From: an uncultured bacterium
GTDB taxonomy: Bacteria > Bacteroidota > Bacteroidia > Chitinophagales > CAIOSU01
Assembly: GCA_903861055.1 (NCBI GenBank)
Contig: CAIOSU010000001.1
Span: 1 to 10,163, forward strand
Reading direction: 5' to 3'
DNA: 10,163 nt
The position numbers were made by a program, and so were the translations under genes. The notes under the pieces are model-generated. The model was not told the DNA's origin. It worked only from the letters and a program-made list of their open reading frames with translations, and did not search any database. Shown piece after piece: positions 7,100 through 10,163 of this stretch (its first letter is position 1; each line of letters opens with the position of its first letter).

Positions 7100-9886
7100 T
7101 TATTTCCTTGCTCCAACCAATTTAAAGTTGTCAACCGTCAACTTGGTATCAATGGTTTGGCAAAAGAAGCCAAAAGTGTTGCCATTTAAACGTGGCAAGC
7201 TTTGGTTGGTAATAATCTTGGTTCCATTTATCGAAATGTCAACCGAGGTGCCTTTTTTCTCAACTTTTATTACGTTGGTAGCACCATTGCGTTGGTTTAC
7301 AGCACTGGTTTGCTTATAATCAACTATGGTCTTCCAGTCCCCGTTTGCATATTTTTTCAATGCCACATATCCGCCGTTGGGGTCGATAAGCACCCTGTAA
7401 CTATCGCCACTGCCCTTACCGCCAAACACAAGGCCGTGTGGATCTTGTGTGCCAGTTTGGCTAAATTCGGCCTCAACGGTATAATCTTGCAACGCATCCA
7501 CATTGCTCAAGTCTTCAGTATAGCTTGAGCCTACATCTTCCTTCAAGAAGAATATCAATTTACCTCCTGCAATGTACACATCGCGGTTGCTATCAGTATA
7601 CTTTTCCTGGTCGGGGAAGAATACACTGCTGGAGTAACTATTAAAGTTGTCAGTAACAGTGAACTTGCCCAATCCGTTTTCTTTAAGCAACGATTTGATG
7701 GTTGAGCTTTTGGCAAGCTCATAAGCATCTTTACCATTTTTGGTAGCTATTGTTAAATCGGCCTTGTTGTCTACTAGGTACTTAACTACATCGTAGTGGC
7801 CATTTTCTGCCGCTTCTAATAGCGGTGTATAGCCCGCTGCGCCTTGTACAACGTTTTTGTCGGCACCTTTGCCAATCAAATACTTCACCACATCTAAGTA
7901 GCCCGACGAAGCGGCAGCTCCCAGAGGGCTCCAACCATTGTAAGAACTAGTTGGGGCGTTAAACTCCTGATCGTTTACAGGAGCTTTGCAGCTCTCAATT
8001 AGATACTTCAATATATCCATTTTGTTTGTGCCGGCGGCCAATACGGCCGGGCTACCATAACTGGTTGAGCTAACAACCAAACTACCGCTCCTATCATTGC
8101 ACTTTGCACCAGCAGCTACTAGGTCTTTCACCATTTGCAGGTTGCCTGCTTTTATGGCAATAAACAATATCGGCGTTTTACCGTCATGCGCAGTTGCATC
8201 GGCACCAGCGGCTAAGGCATCCTTCACTTGAGATTGTGAGCCACTTTTTACGCCAGCAATTAATTCTGCATTTACTTTGGCAAATCTAATTGCTTTTTCT
8301 TGCCGGTTTGCCTCATCAAACTTGCCCTGAGCTATTGCATCATTAGGTTTAGAACCTAAAGCCTTTTCATAAGCATTTTTAGCATTAAGAAAATCTTTCG
8401 CAGCAAGGTAAGTATCACCTTTATCCAACTCAATGCTATAATTAGCCAAAGCTACTTTATCGCTAGCCTCTTTATCTTCAGGTTTGAAGGTGAGTGCCAA
8501 GTTAAATTTATCAATAGCCTCGGCATACTTTTTGGCTTCGAGTAAGGTATTGCCTGCACTGAAAGCTTCATCGTACTTAACTTTGATTTTATCTTCAACT
8601 GATTGCAAACCGCTTTTGGCTGTTGCATCGTCAGGATAAACTTCTAAAGCAGCCAAGAATGCGGTTTTGGCATCTGCAAATTTATCAGCACCCAAGGCAG
8701 TATTGGCATCGCTGATGGATTGGTCGTATTGGGCTTTAAGATTTGCGGCTTTTTGCTGCTGCATAAAGAAATATCCGCCAACGCCAACTATAAGCAGCAG
8801 TGCAATCACGGCACCTATAATAAGCGGAGTTTTGCTTTTCTTTTTCTCCGCTGTAGGAGCAAAATCGGCACGGGTTGCCGAGCCAGAGGTAGGTTTTTGG
8901 GGTGCAGATTGGCTTATTGGTTCTTCTTTTTGCACGTTACTAGTATTTGGCGCATCAATTGCCGAAATGCTAGTGATGCTATCTAGTCGCTCAGTGCGCC
9001 TGCCACTCGATGCAAATGCAGGGGCATCCACTTCAATATTGTCTTTTATAAAAGATATATCCCATTTGCCAGTGCGCAAGTATTGCTTTGCGCTCGCTGC
9101 CAATTGAGCTGCCGTTGGGCGGTCTTGCATACGAAGTGCTAAACAGGATTGAATCAATTTAGCCAGCTCAGCGCTAAATTTGTCGCTGATAATGGGTGGC
9201 TTTGAGCCAGAAAGTAACGACACGCCGCCCGAACCCATCCAAGGCACATCGCCTTCGCATAGTTCGTAAAGCATAACACCCATTGAAAATACGTCGCCAG
9301 CAGCAGTGTTCTGAGGGTTTTGGTCGAATCTTTCAGGTGGTGCATAAGCCACGGTGAGTGCTCCGCTGATGGTGGTAGCTTTGCGCAGGGTGCTGCGCAT
9401 ACGGCTACTGATGCCAAAATCGGTAAGTAAGTAATCGTTATCGTTGTCAATTAAGATATTGTCGGGTTTAATATCTTGGTGCACAATATCCTTGCTGTGC
9501 AGATAAGCCAAACCATCACCCACTTGGGCAACAATTTCACCAATTTCTTGCTCGGCAAGCACTTGGTGCTCCATTAGTTTATGACCTACCGAACCTTTAG
9601 AGCAATAGGGCATTACCAAGAACGGTGAACCGTCGGCAATGTCAAAATAAGATGCTTTAAGCAGGTGCGGGTGGTTAAGTGGCTGTGTAAGAGAATACTC
9701 TCTGCGAAACTGTTTAAGACCATATTCGTCGAGCCCTTTTTCGGGAGCATATATTTTTACAGCAACTACAGTACCCTCTGTCATTTCGTCTTCTGCTTGC
9801 CAAACTTCTGAAAAGCCGCCAATGCCTAGTTTTCGGGTTAGCTTGTAACGACCTCCAAATACATCGTCTTGTGTGAAATTACCCAT
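7100..9886 (-). CDS. Membrane Ser/Thr kinase with TPR, ankyrin and jelly-roll sensor
   Basis: Receptor-like Hanks-type kinase, 928 residues. The cytoplasmic kinase domain (~14-272) has the glycine loop GIGGFSEV (21-28), Lys44 (VAVK), helix-C Glu63, catalytic loop HQDIKPDN (136-143), DFG (156-158), APPE (182-185), helix-F Asp198 and Arg256, so all core catalytic residues are present. HQD replaces the usual HRD, making it a non-RD kinase. A Ser/Thr/Pro-rich linker (~285-345) and KKKSK lead to one transmembrane helix (~354-374, DNA 8765-8827). The rest should be periplasmic: three TPRs (~387-529), about six ankyrin repeats (~541-738) and a LamG/DUF1080-like jelly-roll (~742-925). There is no PASTA domain. 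The start ATG lies just before the kinase fold. No phosphatase or substrate gene is adjacent. The periplasmic ligand is unknown; the sensing role is inferred from topology. Confidence 0.93.
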   Translation of the reverse strand: MGNFTQDDVFGGRYKLTRKLGIGGFSEVWQAEDEMTEGTVVAVKIYAPEKGLDEYGLKQFRREYSLTQPLNHPHLLKASYFDIADGSPFLVMPYCSKGSVGHKLMEHQVLAEQEIGEIVAQVGDGLAYLHSKDIVHQDIKPDNILIDNDNDYLLTDFGISSRMRSTLRKATTISGALTVAYAPPERFDQNPQNTAAGDVFSMGVMLYELCEGDVPWMGSGGVSLLSGSKPPIISDKFSAELAKLIQSCLALRMQDRPTAAQLAASAKQYLRTGKWDISFIKDNIEVDAPAFASSGRRTERLDSITSISAIDAPNTSNVQKEEPISQSAPQKPTSGSATRADFAPTAEKKKSKTPLIIGAVIALLLIVGVGGYFFMQQQKAANLKAQYDQSISDANTALGADKFADAKTAFLAALEVYPDDATAKSGLQSVEDKIKVKYDEAFSAGNTLLEAKKYAEAIDKFNLALTFKPEDKEASDKVALANYSIELDKGDTYLAAKDFLNAKNAYEKALGSKPNDAIAQGKFDEANRQEKAIRFAKVNAELIAGVKSGSQSQVKDALAAGADATAHDGKTPILFIAIKAGNLQMVKDLVAAGAKCNDRSGSLVVSSTSYGSPAVLAAGTNKMDILKYLIESCKAPVNDQEFNAPTSSYNGWSPLGAAASSGYLDVVKYLIGKGADKNVVQGAAGYTPLLEAAENGHYDVVKYLVDNKADLTIATKNGKDAYELAKSSTIKSLLKENGLGKFTVTDNFNSYSSSVFFPDQEKYTDSNRDVYIAGGKLIFFLKEDVGSSYTEDLSNVDALQDYTVEAEFSQTGTQDPHGLVFGGKGSGDSYRVLIDPNGGYVALKKYANGDWKTIVDYKQTSAVNQRNGATNVIKVEKKGTSVDISINGTKIITNQSLPRLNGNTFGFFCQTIDTKLTVDNFKLVGARK
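8765..8827 (-). other. Transmembrane segment of the kinase
   Basis: Residues 354-374 (PLIIGAVIALLL onward to GGYFF) form the only long hydrophobic run in the protein. The KKKSK cluster just before it follows the positive-inside rule and puts the kinase in the cytoplasm and the TPR-ankyrin-jelly-roll part outside the inner membrane. Confidence 0.88.
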
Positions 9887-9949
9887 AGTAAAAGCTGTAG
9901 TTTTTTGTTAATTCCCGTGTCAGTTGGTTTGCAGAAACGCTAATTTAAC

Positions 9950-9957
9950 CAAACCTA
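9950..9957 (-). promoter_or_regulatory. Possible -7 element for the kinase gene
   Basis: On the minus strand TAGGTTTG fits the Bacteroidota -7 consensus TAnnTTTG exactly. It lies 63 nt before the ATG, giving a leader of roughly 55 nt. At the proper upstream distance there is only CTG (plus-strand CAG at 9978-9980, 20-nt spacer) in place of TTG. It is a reasonable but unproven promoter. Confidence 0.5.
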
Positions 9958-10103
9958 TACGCAATGTAGCACTTTAGCAGCGTAAAATTACCATTTAAAA
10001 TATGCAAGTATACCCGTGTTACTAGGTATTTTAATTGCGGTTTCATTAAACTTTCAACGCATGGTAAATGGCAAGTTGATAATAGCCTTACTTACAACTA
10101 AGA

Positions 10104-10127
10104 AGCCAAAGGCTTGCGCCTTTGGCT
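10104..10127. terminator. Perfect 10-bp hairpin, possible terminator of a gene to the right
   Basis: AGCCAAAGGC pairs perfectly with GCCTTTGGCT around a TTGC loop. No T-run follows directly on either strand: plus continues CAGTATATAATT, minus TCTTAGTTGT. It could be a terminator for a minus-strand gene beyond the window edge, a 5'-leader structure or a protein-binding site. The hairpin is certain; its role is not. Confidence 0.4.
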
Positions 10128-10163
10128 CAGTATATAATTAGCATTGCACTGTTTTTTAAACTC

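Larger units (their letters stand above)
9887..10163. other. Non-coding stretch upstream of the kinase gene
   Basis: 277 nt with no convincing gene in any frame. It contains the candidate kinase promoter and, towards the right edge, a perfect hairpin. The remainder is A/T-rich and featureless to my reading. Confidence 0.6.

Noticed and set aside
6962..7189. 75-residue plus-strand ORF after gcdH
   Set aside because: It runs through the bidirectional terminator and into the 3' end of the kinase gene on the other strand; its protein has no recognisable features.
8667..9107. 146-residue plus-strand ORF opposite the kinase gene
   Set aside because: It is antisense to the transmembrane, linker and kinase C-lobe coding sequence, which has clear domain support; its hydrophobic stretches are a mirror of the TM-coding DNA.
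10061..10141. 26-codon plus-strand ORF across the right-hand hairpin
   Set aside because: Most of its codons come from the perfect inverted repeat, and the peptide has no membrane span or other feature.

Overview
The window looks like a chromosomal segment of a Bacteroidota bacterium, probably a free-living Flavobacteriales, Chitinophagales or similar lineage. Two proteins end in a type IX secretion (T9SS) C-terminal sorting domain with the YPNP motif. Promoter-like sequences follow the Bacteroidota pattern (TTG, about 18-20 nt, TAnnTTTG). Start codons lack Shine-Dalgarno sequences and sit behind A/T-rich leaders. The large surface protein is built from repeat modules (SGPGVxGxxFxPxxAGxG) familiar from that phylum.

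Layout, left to right. (1) Positions 1-3591, +: the 3' part of a very large secreted surface protein. It has a jelly-roll module, an Ig/PKD-like domain, nine divergent repeats of about 75 residues interrupted by a nidogen/PLXDC-like domain and a second Ig-like domain, and a T9SS sorting domain. The frame is open at base 1, so the gene starts outside the window. It ends at a strong intrinsic terminator (3618-3648). (2) Positions 3718-3819, +: a possible 33-residue single-pass membrane microprotein. (3) Positions 3903-5642, +: a secreted subtilisin-like (S8) protease with signal peptide, prodomain, complete catalytic tetrad and T9SS sorting domain. (4) Positions 5733-6944, +: an acyl-CoA dehydrogenase of the glutaryl-CoA dehydrogenase type. 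Its promoter is textbook Bacteroidota, with a perfect palindrome over the -33 element. (5) Positions 7100-9886, -: a 928-residue membrane Ser/Thr kinase whose predicted periplasmic part combines TPRs, ankyrin repeats and a C-terminal jelly-roll. It converges on gene 4, and a 16-bp hairpin between them could terminate both. (6) Positions 9887-10163: a non-coding stretch with the likely kinase promoter and a perfect 10-bp hairpin.

The genes do not form one obvious pathway. Genes 1 and 3 are both T9SS cargo and belong to the cell-surface or secreted programme. Gene 4 is central catabolism (lysine/tryptophan/glutarate route) transcribed alone. Gene 5 is a stand-alone signalling receptor. The kinase, with its unusual sensor architecture and non-RD catalytic loop, is the most unusual item. 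The microprotein and the palindrome-overlapped promoter are the next most testable ones. There are no RNA genes, mobile elements or CRISPR arrays that I can support.
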